A program made the position numbers and the translations under genes. This document shows, in pieces, positions 1 through 10,500 of a stretch of DNA of 64,000 nt (position 1 is the first letter of the stretch; each line of letters opens with the position of its first letter). Below the pieces are notes generated by a model. That model saw only the letters and a program-made list of their open reading frames with translations, made no database searches and had not been told where the DNA came from. Origin of the DNA: Sthenelais limicola (lineage: Eukaryota; Annelida; Polychaeta; Phyllodocida; Sigalionidae); contig OW804095.1 in assembly GCA_942159475.1 (NCBI GenBank), positions 152,758,808 through 152,822,807 on the forward strand, written 5' to 3'.

Positions 1-6
1 CCATTC

Positions 7-312
7 ATGACAGCAGAAAGGTATGATAAAATATCAATCCACTCTTTCTCAGGGGCTTCCATGAAGCTTACTGCGAATTTTGCCTTTGATAGACTTGTCA
101 GTGAAAAACCACAAATCATCATCTATGAATCAGGCCTGTGTACCATAACAACAAAATCCAAAGGTATCGTCAGATTAACTTGGCCGTCAGTTAATGATAC
201 AGTTAGGGAGTACGAAGAACATATGGATTACGTCGAGGCCTGTCTAACCAAGCACTGCAACCATATGAACCAGAAATTAATGAGACCAACCAGTATAGAC
301 AAAATACGCTAG
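7..312 (+). pseudogene. ORF1-like fragment upstream of the LINE reverse transcriptase
   Basis: An open frame of 101 codons with the motif HSFSGAS near residue 14 and a hydrophobic strand followed by YESGLCTIT. This layout recalls the SGNH-esterase-like domain found in ORF1 proteins of some LINEs, where a GATT-like turn is followed by a strand and TGTND. The match is by impression only. It is placed immediately before RT sequence with only about 20 bases between, so it is probably the 5' remainder of an internally deleted element. It could also be an unrelated gene fragment. Confidence 0.35.
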
Positions 313-330
313 AAAATCAAATCAAATCAT

Positions 331-666
331 AAACAAATCACAGGTTATTTAGAAAATAACAACTTATTGTTTGATTATCAATATGGGTTTAGGCAGGGTC
401 GCTCAACCAAAGATGCCCTAATGAACTATTTAATGGATGTATATCTTAACATGAATGAAAATAGGGTAACAAGGGCTGCCTCCCTCAACTTCAGAAAAGC
501 ATTTGATACAGTAAACCACATGAGACTCATAGAGAAATTAGATGAAATAGGAATAAAAAACAGAGAATTAGACTGGATCAAAAATTACTTATCGGAAAGA
601 TACCAAAGAGTAGAAATAAATAAATCAAAATCAAATACGAAGTTAATCTCATGTGGAGTACCACAA
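331..666 (+). pseudogene. LINE reverse transcriptase, fingers/palm part
   Basis: Translates to the conserved RT block YGFRQGRST (about 385-411), followed by a FRKAFDTVNH block (the position of the first catalytic Asp is changed, SLNF instead of LDF/LDL) and GVPQG at the right end. The frame is broken exactly at GVPQG by the insertion starting at 668. It continues as LGPLLF and FADD on the far side of that insertion. This order of motifs is diagnostic for a non-LTR RT. Confidence 0.85.
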
Positions 667-667
667 G
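658..667 (+). repeat. 10-bp target-site duplication, left copy
   Basis: GTACCACAAG at 658-667 is repeated at 2700-2709, directly flanking the inverted-repeat insertion. Removing one copy with the insertion restores a continuous RT reading frame across GVPQG, as expected of a true target duplication. Confidence 0.8.
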
Positions 668-2699
668 GGTCTGACTAAAAGACGCACAGCACCGAAAACC
701 CACACAGCATCCGCACAGCACCCGCACAGCACCCGCACAGCACCGCTACTTGTGCGACTAATATTAGACGCACCAATTTGCCATTTTGTACATGAAATAT
801 TCTTCTGATAACCATGATATTTGAGGATACAAATTATTCTACGCAGATCTCAAAAGGCTGTAAATATGGGTTTTGTAACTGGAATAGTTGTACTGGAAAT
901 AGCTGTCGAATTTGGTGATATCTAGATCAATCTACTGTCATTAAATCGCTGTCCCCGTCATATATTCACCGTTTCGCCTACTCAGTATCAAAATTATATT
1001 TTCCTTGAGTATCATGAGATTATTATGTACAAAGTACTCTAGTTTTAAATGAAACCAGGAAAAATCATCAATTTTAAAGCCACCGCTTTCTACTTATCAA
1101 GGAAACAGTAAAGACATATACCATATAGTCAGCTTTACTGCATACCACGCGTATGCATTATGTATATCCATAACTCAGCAAATTAACACATTTAACTTTG
1201 AACATGTATACATAATTTGGACCCATATTCAGGGTAATGAACAAGGTATCTCCCTTTTTTGTACCCAAAGCACATTTAAAATATTTATCAAGATTATTAG
1301 AAACATGCCATGCATACGTCTATACCGTGCATATGTCTATACCGTGCATATGCAAAGAAAGGAGAAATGAGAAATATCAGACAATTGTACGTCATATTCT
1401 AATAAAATATAACTATAAATGCTAAGGCATCCTAGCCACTTTATGTTATTTAACTTTAATATTCTATGGTGATATCAATGATAATACTAGATAATCTGTA
1501 ATGATATAGTATAGGGATAGTTCAGGTCTAACGTTGGTGACGATTTTTCAATATAGGCTATGTTAATGAACCCAACGATTGCTCATAACAAAATAATGCA
1601 ATATAAAAAATAAATCACCAATGAATATTCAATACCCAAGTATCTAGAGAAGAAGAATTAGACCCGTTTCATATACACACCTAAATGTGTTTGATATATT
1701 TAAGTAACCCAAAATATATATCACATGCATTATGCCTGAATATGCATACCATGCGTATGCCTAGAATGAAATAAATTCCCATCGGAAATACATATCTATA
1801 GTTCTTGTATTTTAATAGAAAAGTATATCAGATAAAGGGTAACACAGAATTATATAGTATTATAAACGAAACCCACTGATGTTTGAACTTAATTATACTG
1901 TAAAGTATATCTTTTTCTCATCTGTTATACCATGCGTATGCACCATGCGTATTTCTCGTTAACTGTTACAACATAATATGACAGACACTGTCAACTGCAA
2001 CAATAACAGGGCAATAAGTATTCATCATTGATATGGTAAAGTTAACCGCAACTATGCAATATATACTCAAAATACGATGATTTCCAAAATGAAACACCCT
2101 GATTTTGAATCTTTCATTCTGAAACAATCAGATAAATATATATGTATGAAGAAGAAAACAAAATATAAATTTATGCTTATTTATATAACAATAGCTTCTG
2201 ATTCAGACCTATTTGAAAAATGACCATTTTTCACTAACCTGAACGCCCCAAAAATAGAATTGACCATATGTTCTCTATTTGTTTTGTATATAAAGGTCTG
2301 GTATCTTCATTCAGTGATAGTTTTCTGAACGCAATTGTTATTACATGTATACTATAAGGCATTGCGTTGATTCTAATTTTATTCAGAATATTTAATAAAG
2401 GTGCCCACACTCGCTAGCATGAGTACGGAATGAACCACCGGTAATTTCCACAAGGTTTCCATTAAGTGACAGAAAATTAATTTAAACATTACAGGAAGTG
2501 TTTGCAACTTCAACAGTTAATTACAGTAAAACTATTCAACTATTCAGTCCCATATTTACTGGCTTTTGAGTTCCATCCATCATTATTGATATCCTAAAAT
2601 TTCTTGGTTATACATGTCTAATATTAGTCACGCAAGTAGCGGCAGTGCTGTGAGGGTGCTGTGCGGGTTTTCGGTGCTGTGCGTCTTTTAGTCATACCG
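668..2699. mobile_element. 2.0 kb non-autonomous Mutator-like (MULE) DNA transposon
   Basis: The left end (668-about 770) and the right end (about 2605-2698) are inverted copies that begin GGT(C/A)TGACTAAAAGACG. The left arm carries extra copies of an 11-base unit GCACAGCACCC compared with the right arm. The interior is AT-rich and has no ORF that resembles a protein. The flanking duplication is 10 bases (11 with one mismatch). Long inverted repeats plus a 9-11 bp duplication are the mark of Mutator-like elements; assignment to MULE is by these features alone. The interior also has several copies of a GCGTATGC-type palindromic word (for example near 1150, 1750 and 1930), of unknown meaning. 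Confidence 0.7.
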
Positions 2700-2840
2700 G
2701 TACCACAAGGCACAACATTAGGCCCACTATTATTCAGTATCTACATTAATGACATGCCAAAATTCATAAAAAAATCAAAAATACAATTATTCGCAGATGA
2801 CACCATAATATACGCATCAGGCACAATGTCCTAGAAGCCA
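2700..2840 (+). pseudogene. LINE reverse transcriptase, catalytic FADD part
   Basis: After the right-hand target duplication the frame reads LGPLLFSIYINDM and then FADDTIIYA, the RT catalytic Asp-Asp box (about 2792-2815). A stop follows near 2834. This is the direct continuation of the fragment ending at 666. Confidence 0.85.
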
Positions 2841-3112
2841 CAAAATGGCTTCAACAGGACCTAAATGCCATGATATATTGGTGTAAAATTAATAAAATAT
2901 CAATAAACTATGATAAATCTAAAATTCAAACATTCTTTGGAAACCAAAACATGAGGTCGAGGTGGGCAGATGGTGAGCAACCCCAATCAAACGAACTCAC
3001 ATTGAGCTAGGATGGAAGTATAATAGAAGAAGTAGATACATATAAGTACCTAGGAGTAGACATAGAACAAAATTTAAAATTTAAATCTGCAGTAGATAAA
3101 TTAATCAACACA

Positions 3113-3643
3113 ATGAATTATAAATGCTGGCAGATATCAAAATTAAGAGGGAAAATTCCTCAAGATACAATGTTACTGATTTATAAAGTTATGATATTAC
3201 CTCTAATTGATCAGACAGATATTTTCCATGACTCACATGCCACCACAAACACCAACAGACTACAGATAATACAAAATAAAATACTCCGAAGGATCTATGG
3301 ACTTCCATCCAGGACCAATGTTGATGATATACATATTAAGAAAAACCTGTTGACATTGAAACATAGAAGAAGGTTGCATTTATTGCAGGCGGGCCATGCA
3401 CTGTCGAGAATTCCAAGATTTATAGATATAAGAAATTTAACTACGAGACATTTCGCAAGAGGTAGAAAACCGTTAAAACAAATTAAACCAAGAAATGAAC
3501 AGATGAGAAAATCAATACTACACAGAATACCCTACTCCTGGAATTCTCTACAAACCATGACTCATGAAGTACATGACCCCAAGGTATTTAAAGTGATGGC
3601 AAAGAGAACACTAATATGGTCAGACCAACACTTCATTGAATAA
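3113..3643 (+). pseudogene. LINE reverse transcriptase C-terminal region
   Basis: A 176-codon frame downstream of the RT catalytic box. It contains the pattern typical of LINE C-termini: a 'KLRGKIPQ' helix, LIYKVMILPLI, LQIIQNKILRRIYG, and a basic segment. About 270 bases of frame-broken sequence separate it from the FADD block. The element then ends in untranslated sequence and the TCTTAA tail. Confidence 0.7.
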
Positions 3644-3923
3644 ATAAAGCCATAAACCACAATACTTCACAAACAAAATGTTACAACAAAAATGATGTTA
3701 AGAAAACTGAGATACTTTCGAAAACTTGAGATCTACTGCGCATTATACTTATTATATTATTGTAAATGAAATCACCAATGCAAAAGAACAGTGAGCCCCT
3801 TTCGTCCACGACGACTGGGGTATTTTCCACTGTTAACTAAATACTGTAAGTATCAGAAGGCTTGTAAACCTCCCTTAGCCGGAGTTATGCCCTCTGGAAG
3901 CGACATGATCGAAAATAAAAGTA

Positions 3924-3947
3924 TCTTAATCTTAATCTTAATCTTAA
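3924..3947 (+). repeat. (TCTTAA)4 LINE 3' tail
   Basis: Four perfect TCTTAA units end the LINE and mark its 3' terminus on the plus strand. The receptor intron sequence resumes immediately after. Confidence 0.8.
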
Positions 3948-3950
3948 TCA

Positions 3951-4552
3951 TTGCCTACATGCCAAACTAGAAAGAGGACTTTCAGTCAAGATCTGTCAGT
4001 ATGCCAACAGCGTGATTTAAGTGCCATCATTGAAAATCTAAACAGAGCATTTGTGCAGCAAGACACTCAAGTTCCTCAGAGCTGTCTATGCTAAAGACTT
4101 CAGCCAAGAGAGATGATATGGAAAATTCACTAGGATGATGTATCAAGCCCTGCGCAAAGTTGGTGGAGCAAGCTCTAGTGAACTGATTGCAAGGAATCTC
4201 CATGGTCCAGGCAGGAGGACACAGTCTATCTCCCCTGCCAAACATAATTACAAACACAAGCCTGGGTGGAGCCTTAGATGTTGCTTGAATGTACTCACTA
4301 GCATGTATACTTTGCGTCTGGTAGGGGTGGAACAGCCAGGCAGGATGTTGGGGAAAGGGGCAGAAATCCCACAAGATACACTCAGGGTATTTCATAAAAA
4401 TTTGATGGAGCAAATTTTTGTATTTATTTTGTCTTGCACCACCCCTGGAAACTGCATATAAATTCCTACACCTGTGATACATGGTAGGCTTCAAGGTATT
4501 AATATTACTAAGGCATTCTGGATAGGCAGAATCAGGTTGGCGACTCACTCAC
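3951..4552. other. Receptor intron, unassigned
   Basis: Sequence between the LINE tail and the nearest receptor exon. It is open on both strands for long stretches (174 codons minus, 109 codons plus), but neither translation resembles a known family or the next expected part of the receptor ligand-binding domain. Possibly an old repeat. Confidence 0.4.
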
Positions 4553-7500
4553 GTAAAGTTCATGGCTGTAGCCATGGCTAAGACCAGCTCATAGCATATC
4601 CCAGCATGGCCTAACACAGTACCATTCTCAGCCTGGTATGTTACCATAAACGGAGGCTCCTGTAATGCAAGAAAAAGAGAGAATGGAAGCAGGAACATTA
4701 GACATCTATGGACCCATATTCTACAGATTCAAGTTCCATCACTTACTAATTACAAGCATTGACTATCATTTTATATACATGTTCTGTATGACCTTAGTGG
4801 TGTGGCCACTGTTGACAAAAACTAGTTGATGCAGCTGATGATGCATGGATGATGTAATATACTGGCAATGCACGTCGATGAGGAGGGTTATCAGTAGCTT
4901 CATCGTCTTTGCATCAACAACCAAAATAAAATTGGCAACTATAGAACTAGTTTTCATCCTGTTATATTTGTGATCCCATCGCTAAGGCATCGCTAAGGTC
5001 ATATACCACATTGACAATGCACCAAAAATATCAAAGGTACAAAACATCAAACACTTCGCCCACTCAGCACCATGCTTGAATTTTATCAAATTCTTTTCAA
5101 CTAGCATTTTGTTGACAGTGGTGGAACCGCTTTATTCACACCCCTCCCCTCACTCCAAAACCAAAGTTTGCAGAAGAAACCCATTTCTCATGTTGAATGG
5201 GGTGGAAGTAAAGCACTGCTAATTGCCTTTAGCTTGTTTCTACCCTTGCCTAGCTGTACATACAGCCTATTCACTGACCTATTAGTGCATGCACTTTATA
5301 TTGTTTATTTACAGATAAGTACAGCGATACAATTTAAACAATTTACTCCTGGAAAAGGGTACCCCTACTCTATGGCAGCCATAGTTCTTCCAGGGGTTCC
5401 TAGATGTAGTAGCAAGCTATGGGATGGTTTTCTTGCCCTGATGTAAATGACTAGATAAGATAAACACAAAACTTACCGGAATATAAGTGATGAGTAATGG
5501 CCTGCCATTGAGTCCATACTTGACGTTGGGGAATATTTCTCCCTGTATACTTGCATTCCTCACTGTGGCACATGCCTCAAACCTCCGCCCCTCCACCTTC
5601 CACATGGCAGAGTATACGGTCTCCTGCAGACAAGAGTGCTTCAAGAAGTTAAGATTGTTTGAAATCGCTAATGTTATGGTAGCTCTGCTTAGTACAGAGA
5701 TAAGGGAAATTAGGAGAAAAAGTCATGAATACATGAGAAACAGTATATTTTTCTACATTTTTGTCAATATTTCTTCACTGCCAGTATGTAATTATTTAAT
5801 TCTACAGTGCTAAGGATTATAGGTAGAGGAACAACAATTGAGGAACATTTCATTGGGCTGCTTTGTTCCTTTTATTAACCAACATACACAGGGGTTCAGA
5901 CTAATGCTCGCCCTGAACGAGTAGACTTTTCTGCGGGCGAGTGAAAGTTACCAAGTCACTAGACCGCCGGGTGAGTAGAAAAAAGCCCTGCTAATTAATG
6001 GCGTGACGTCGACCATTGGGTTCCTCAGTTTTTAAGCTAGATGGATTAGTGTCTCACTCCAACTCAGTGATCTATGTTAAAGTCATGAAGGAGCATGAGG
6101 CAAAGGCGGCCAAGGATCATGGAGACAGGAACAGTCAGGCAGACTGGGCATTGCAGACCCTCAATAAGTCAAACTATGACAGACTTGTCCTCCTTTTTCG
6201 TAACGCCCATGCCATAGCAAAGAAGGCTCGCCCATACACAGATTATGTGTTTCTCTGTGAGTTGGATCAAGCTAAGGGCCTAAATGTGGGGCAGACATAC
6301 ATCACAACACAACTGCAGCACAGTTGTTCTTGCAGTGCATTGCTGAAACAATTAGACAGGATATGCAAGACTTATATTCTAAAGCACCATTCTTCTCAAT
6401 AATCACTGATGGAGCAACAGACAGTGCAGTGAAGGAGGCAGAGATTATCTACACTAGATTTGCAATGGTAGGATAAATCTATGTCAACTTTGTGGCAGTA
6501 AAAAATGTAGAAAAGGCTGATGCACAAGGTATAAAAAATGCCATATATACTGCACTTGAAGCATCAAAGCTCTGTGGCTGACAACTGGAAAAGCAAACTG
6601 TGTGGGGTTGGTAGTGACGGTGCAAGTGTCATGACAGGAGTGAGAGGAGGGGTGGTAGCTTTGATAAGAAATGACGTGGACAAGCCTATACAGGGGATAC
6701 ACTGCTCTGCACACAGACTTGAGCTGGCCTTCAAGGACTGCTCAAAGAAAATCGCTATCTGCAATAAGGTGCAGTTGCTCCTCCTTAGTGTGTACTTGTT
6801 TAACCATGGGAGTTACCTAAATCGAAGTAACCTGGGAAGGGCATTCAAGGCATTTGGTCAAGGCTCACTCATCCCAACAAGAGTAGGGGGCACCCACTGG
6901 ATGGCTCACACTAAGCAGGCCCTACACAATATCATCAACGGTTACCAAGCCATTGTTTCAGGTCCCAGGTAAGAGTTGTTTACATGAAAAGTCCTTTAAT
7001 CATAAAAAGACTGCAGGATCCATATAGAGACCATACATTAGTATAATTAATATTATAATTTGTATGATACAAATAAATTCACAATTTTTTGAGTCGCACC
7101 ACCATATTCCCATAATAGGCCCAGCACTGCCGACAGGATTGTCCTCTGATCTTTTAAGAAATCTTAAGAATTCTGACGAGCAGATATATATCTATCAACT
7201 GGACCAAAACATTTCTCTTAATTGTTATGTCCACCAGAATCTTTAAACCTCTGATGAGGCGATGTATGGAATGAATATTTATCACCCACAATGCTGGGTC
7301 TATGTGGATTTGTTATTATTACATCAGTACAAACTTGTGCACGACTAATTTAAAGCTAAATTGTCTAAGTTAAATTGTTGTCTGCCGCCATGACACTTAA
7401 ACCCCATCATAAGAATAATGCCAATATGTTGCACCATCAATTTAAGTTCATTTACATTTGGGATGTTTAAACCCTTTTAATACCTTCATAGTATGAGGCG

Positions 7501-10500
7501 CCTTACCGCACTATTGTTGATAATACCCTCGGCTATGTCAAAGGCATTGTCAACAAATAGAGCCATCTCCCTGTCCTAAATGTCAGTCCTAATCCTAATC
7601 CTAGACTAGCTTTACAGTTCCTTTACAGTTTACTCCAGTTCCTTGTTAAAGCTGATGTTACGTAATGTTACGTAAATTTTAATGTAAAGCCCTTATAAGG
7701 GCTAGGCGATTAGGTATGAACCGCATAGAAGTAACCTTGAGGAGCCTTTTTGTATATATAAGTTCACGGAATGATGTATGGAATTTGGGACAATAATCTA
7801 TTAATTTGATTAGTAATGATGCCAAGCAGTATGATGATTGTTAGAATGTTAGTTTGTAGAGGAGTATGTATATGATAATCAAAAGTTGATATGTTAAGAC
7901 CTAGTCGTAAAAAGGATAGAGGCAACGCAGGAAAATATCCACAGGGTGAACACGCGTATTTTGTATTGAATTTAATGTTACTGTTTGGCCAAATTTGTAA
8001 TAAAAAAAAAAAATGCCTGGCCTCCCCTACGGACAATGTGCAGAACAGCTGGGCACTGCTGGTTATGCTAATGAGGTAGCCGTAACCACAGCAGGGGGTG
8101 GAAGACCATGGTTGGATCATAATTATTTCACATACCATGAACCCATTTTCCATTACGCCAATTGCCCCCACTGTATTACCTGTTATTTGTTTACAACAAT
8201 GTACACTAATATTGCTTTAATGCCACTTGTCTGAAGAAATGCTGAAAAAAATTCTAAATAAAAAAAAATAGTCAGGAGTCAATTCCTCAAAATTTCCTAG
8301 GAATGCGAGTCTGTTCCCCTGTAGTAGTTAGGCGACTATCATTTTCACATGCACTGGGGGATCAGAATCGCTCATACAAGGTGGGAGGTCAAGATCAAAT
8401 GTCAAGGTCACAGAAATAAAGAATCAACAAATTTATACCTATTTATCCATATATCTTGAACACCTTTTCCATATTCTAAAGACAGACTCAATGTATAATG
8501 TTTGATCAGTTTTTGCTAACTATTTTCACATGTTTTTTATAAGGAATACTTCGATATTTAATATTCATCACTTTTGGTGCTTTCTTTGTACAGTGTAGCG
8601 AATTTAGGTAGCGAATCCAGCATCACAATATTCTACCAATTTCACATAAAGCCACAGCCTGAAGGGAAGAGATGTACAGTGACAATACAACACTGGCCAT
8701 GCTAATGGTTTATATGTAATATAGCCCAGGGCCCTACTCACCACCTTTATCACATGTGTAGCCTGTTGCATGAGCTAAAACATTAACATATAACGAGTTG
8801 CTCTTGAGCACCTCGCCACCTTAGCCACTGCTTTACAAGTGTATGTGCCAGGAATCATTCTAAGCTCTTCTCTTATTCCTATGTTTCAGGCTTTACAAGT
8901 GTATGTACCAGGAATCATTCTAAACTCTTCTCTTATTCCTATGTTTCAGGCTTTTCTATTGCCTTTTTAGTTAGAAATCCGTTATTTTGGAAGCTCTGGA
9001 AAGATTTTCAGATACCTGAGACCATATGAGACGAGTCTGAAATAAAGAATCCATTCAATTCAATTCTTATCGTTATTATAAGGTATATCAAAACCTGCTC
9101 ATGGATTATCCATAACCATCAGGAAGCGATTGCAAGAATCTATATTACTATTACCACTCCCCTATAGCATATGTTCTGTGTCATCTGCCCCTATTGCTGC
9201 TCTCAGCTCCTCCCTTTGAACTATATTACCATGATCTATAAACTATACTATAACTATGGCTTTGCACAAAGTATCTTGATTGGTTTCCATTCATGAGTAT
9301 TATTTACTGCAAGATTTATAATATTTTATACTACAGTATATCTTGTATATAGTATACTTAGTTTAATGTTAAAGAAAAGCCCCTGGTCCTACAGGCTAGT
9401 TACAGATACCTCAGGCAGAGTGCATTTAGAGTGAGCAGGAGGTGTCGTGCTTCATCACAATGGTACAATACAACACACTCATGCTAATGGTTCAGCTTTG
9501 GTAAACCTGGCAGACTTCATCCATATTTAACCTACAGCTGGTTCCATGAGCTACATCAATGCCAATGTCATGTTTTCCCAAATTATATCATAAGTGTGGG
9601 TTTTATCATAGAGTAATTTCGGCCTGGAAGGACATATCACACAATATATTGACAGGCACACTACCAAAGGGGTTTATGAGAGAGCTCCACATAATATCCA
9701 ATTGACTCAACAAATCATCATATATATACGGTCGTCTTTGCTATGTATGTTCTAGATTGAGTGGCTGTTAAATTAATTCGTTAATACAATTGTCTCATTA
9801 TTTGTACCTGCTGGCCACACATATGTATTTCAAATATTCAGGAGAGTATTAATGTTGTACTAACAGCCTGAAAAAAGGAGCAAGCCTAGTATTGTTAGTA
9901 ATACAATCAATACAATCTTTTAAAAATGTGAATTTTAATTGATGGAGAAAGCATCGTGTGATAATGCACTAACCAATACCAGCAGTTGTGTGTAAATAAA
10001 GGTATCTGTTGTTGCCTTTTGAGATTGATACATATTCAAAACTGTGGACTTACAAAACATCCATTTTGACTGCCCTGTGGATATATTAATTTAAATTAAC
10101 AAAGTGCTTTATACTGTCCTACCTGGTGTGCCAGGTGTATGGCACTCAGGTGTGTTATATTCTGCACCTGGCCTTCCAGCACCTCCAGGTGTGTCATGTC
10201 ATCCACCAGCAGCAGCCATTTGTGCAGGTAAGTCATCACCCCTTGCTCAGGGTACCAGTACTCATGGCTGTTCACCTGAAATAAGCAAACATTCTGTTAT
10301 TTGTTTGCACTGTTTAGCTGAAATAAGCAAACATTCTGTTATTTGTTTGTGCTGTTTAGCTCAAATAAGAAAATAGGTTTTCAAATTATAAATGTGAACT
10401 TTTATGAAGCCCTGTAACAAAAACAAACAAAAGAATCCTCCAAGAATTTGGTCAGATGACTCTTGGATGGATTGGAAAAGAATAGAACACAAAATAGCAA

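Larger units (their letters stand above)
1..3950 (+). mobile_element. Degenerate non-LTR retrotransposon (LINE), split by a DNA transposon
   Basis: A reverse-transcriptase element on the plus strand that runs off the left edge. Its parts in order are an ORF1-like stretch (7-312), RT fingers/palm (about 331-666), a foreign insertion (668-2699), the catalytic end of the RT (2700-2840), a C-terminal region (3113-3643) and a 3' tail of four TCTTAA units ending near 3947. The sequence passes directly from the ORF1-like part to the middle of the RT, so the endonuclease and the start of the RT are deleted. Stops and frame changes throughout show it is dead. It lies in an intron of the minus-strand glutamate receptor. 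The tail repeat resembles the short-repeat tails of CR1/L2-related clades, but the clade is not settled. Confidence 0.85.
6973..10122. other. Receptor intron with repeats
   Basis: A 3.1 kb intron between the last ATD exon and the linker exon. It contains a poly-A-rich run near 8247-8270, the tandem pair at 8831-8950, a retroelement-like 3' end near 9042-9066 and a possible micro-exon at 8742-8774. Two diverged copies of one segment lie near 8680-8790 and 9465-9570 (shared words ACAATACAACAC, CATGCTAATGGTT and CATGAGCTA). No confident gene. Confidence 0.5.

Noticed and set aside
4027..4548. 173-codon minus-strand frame next to a receptor exon
   Set aside because: It is in a different frame from the exon, lacks the expected S1 motifs and has no splice link.
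8831..8950. Duplicated TTTCAGG as plus-strand exon acceptors
   Set aside because: No coding sequence follows either acceptor on the plus strand.
10104..10376. Plus-strand frame with duplicated EISKHSVICL
   Set aside because: It is the shadow of a minus-strand receptor exon and of the 42-base tandem duplication.
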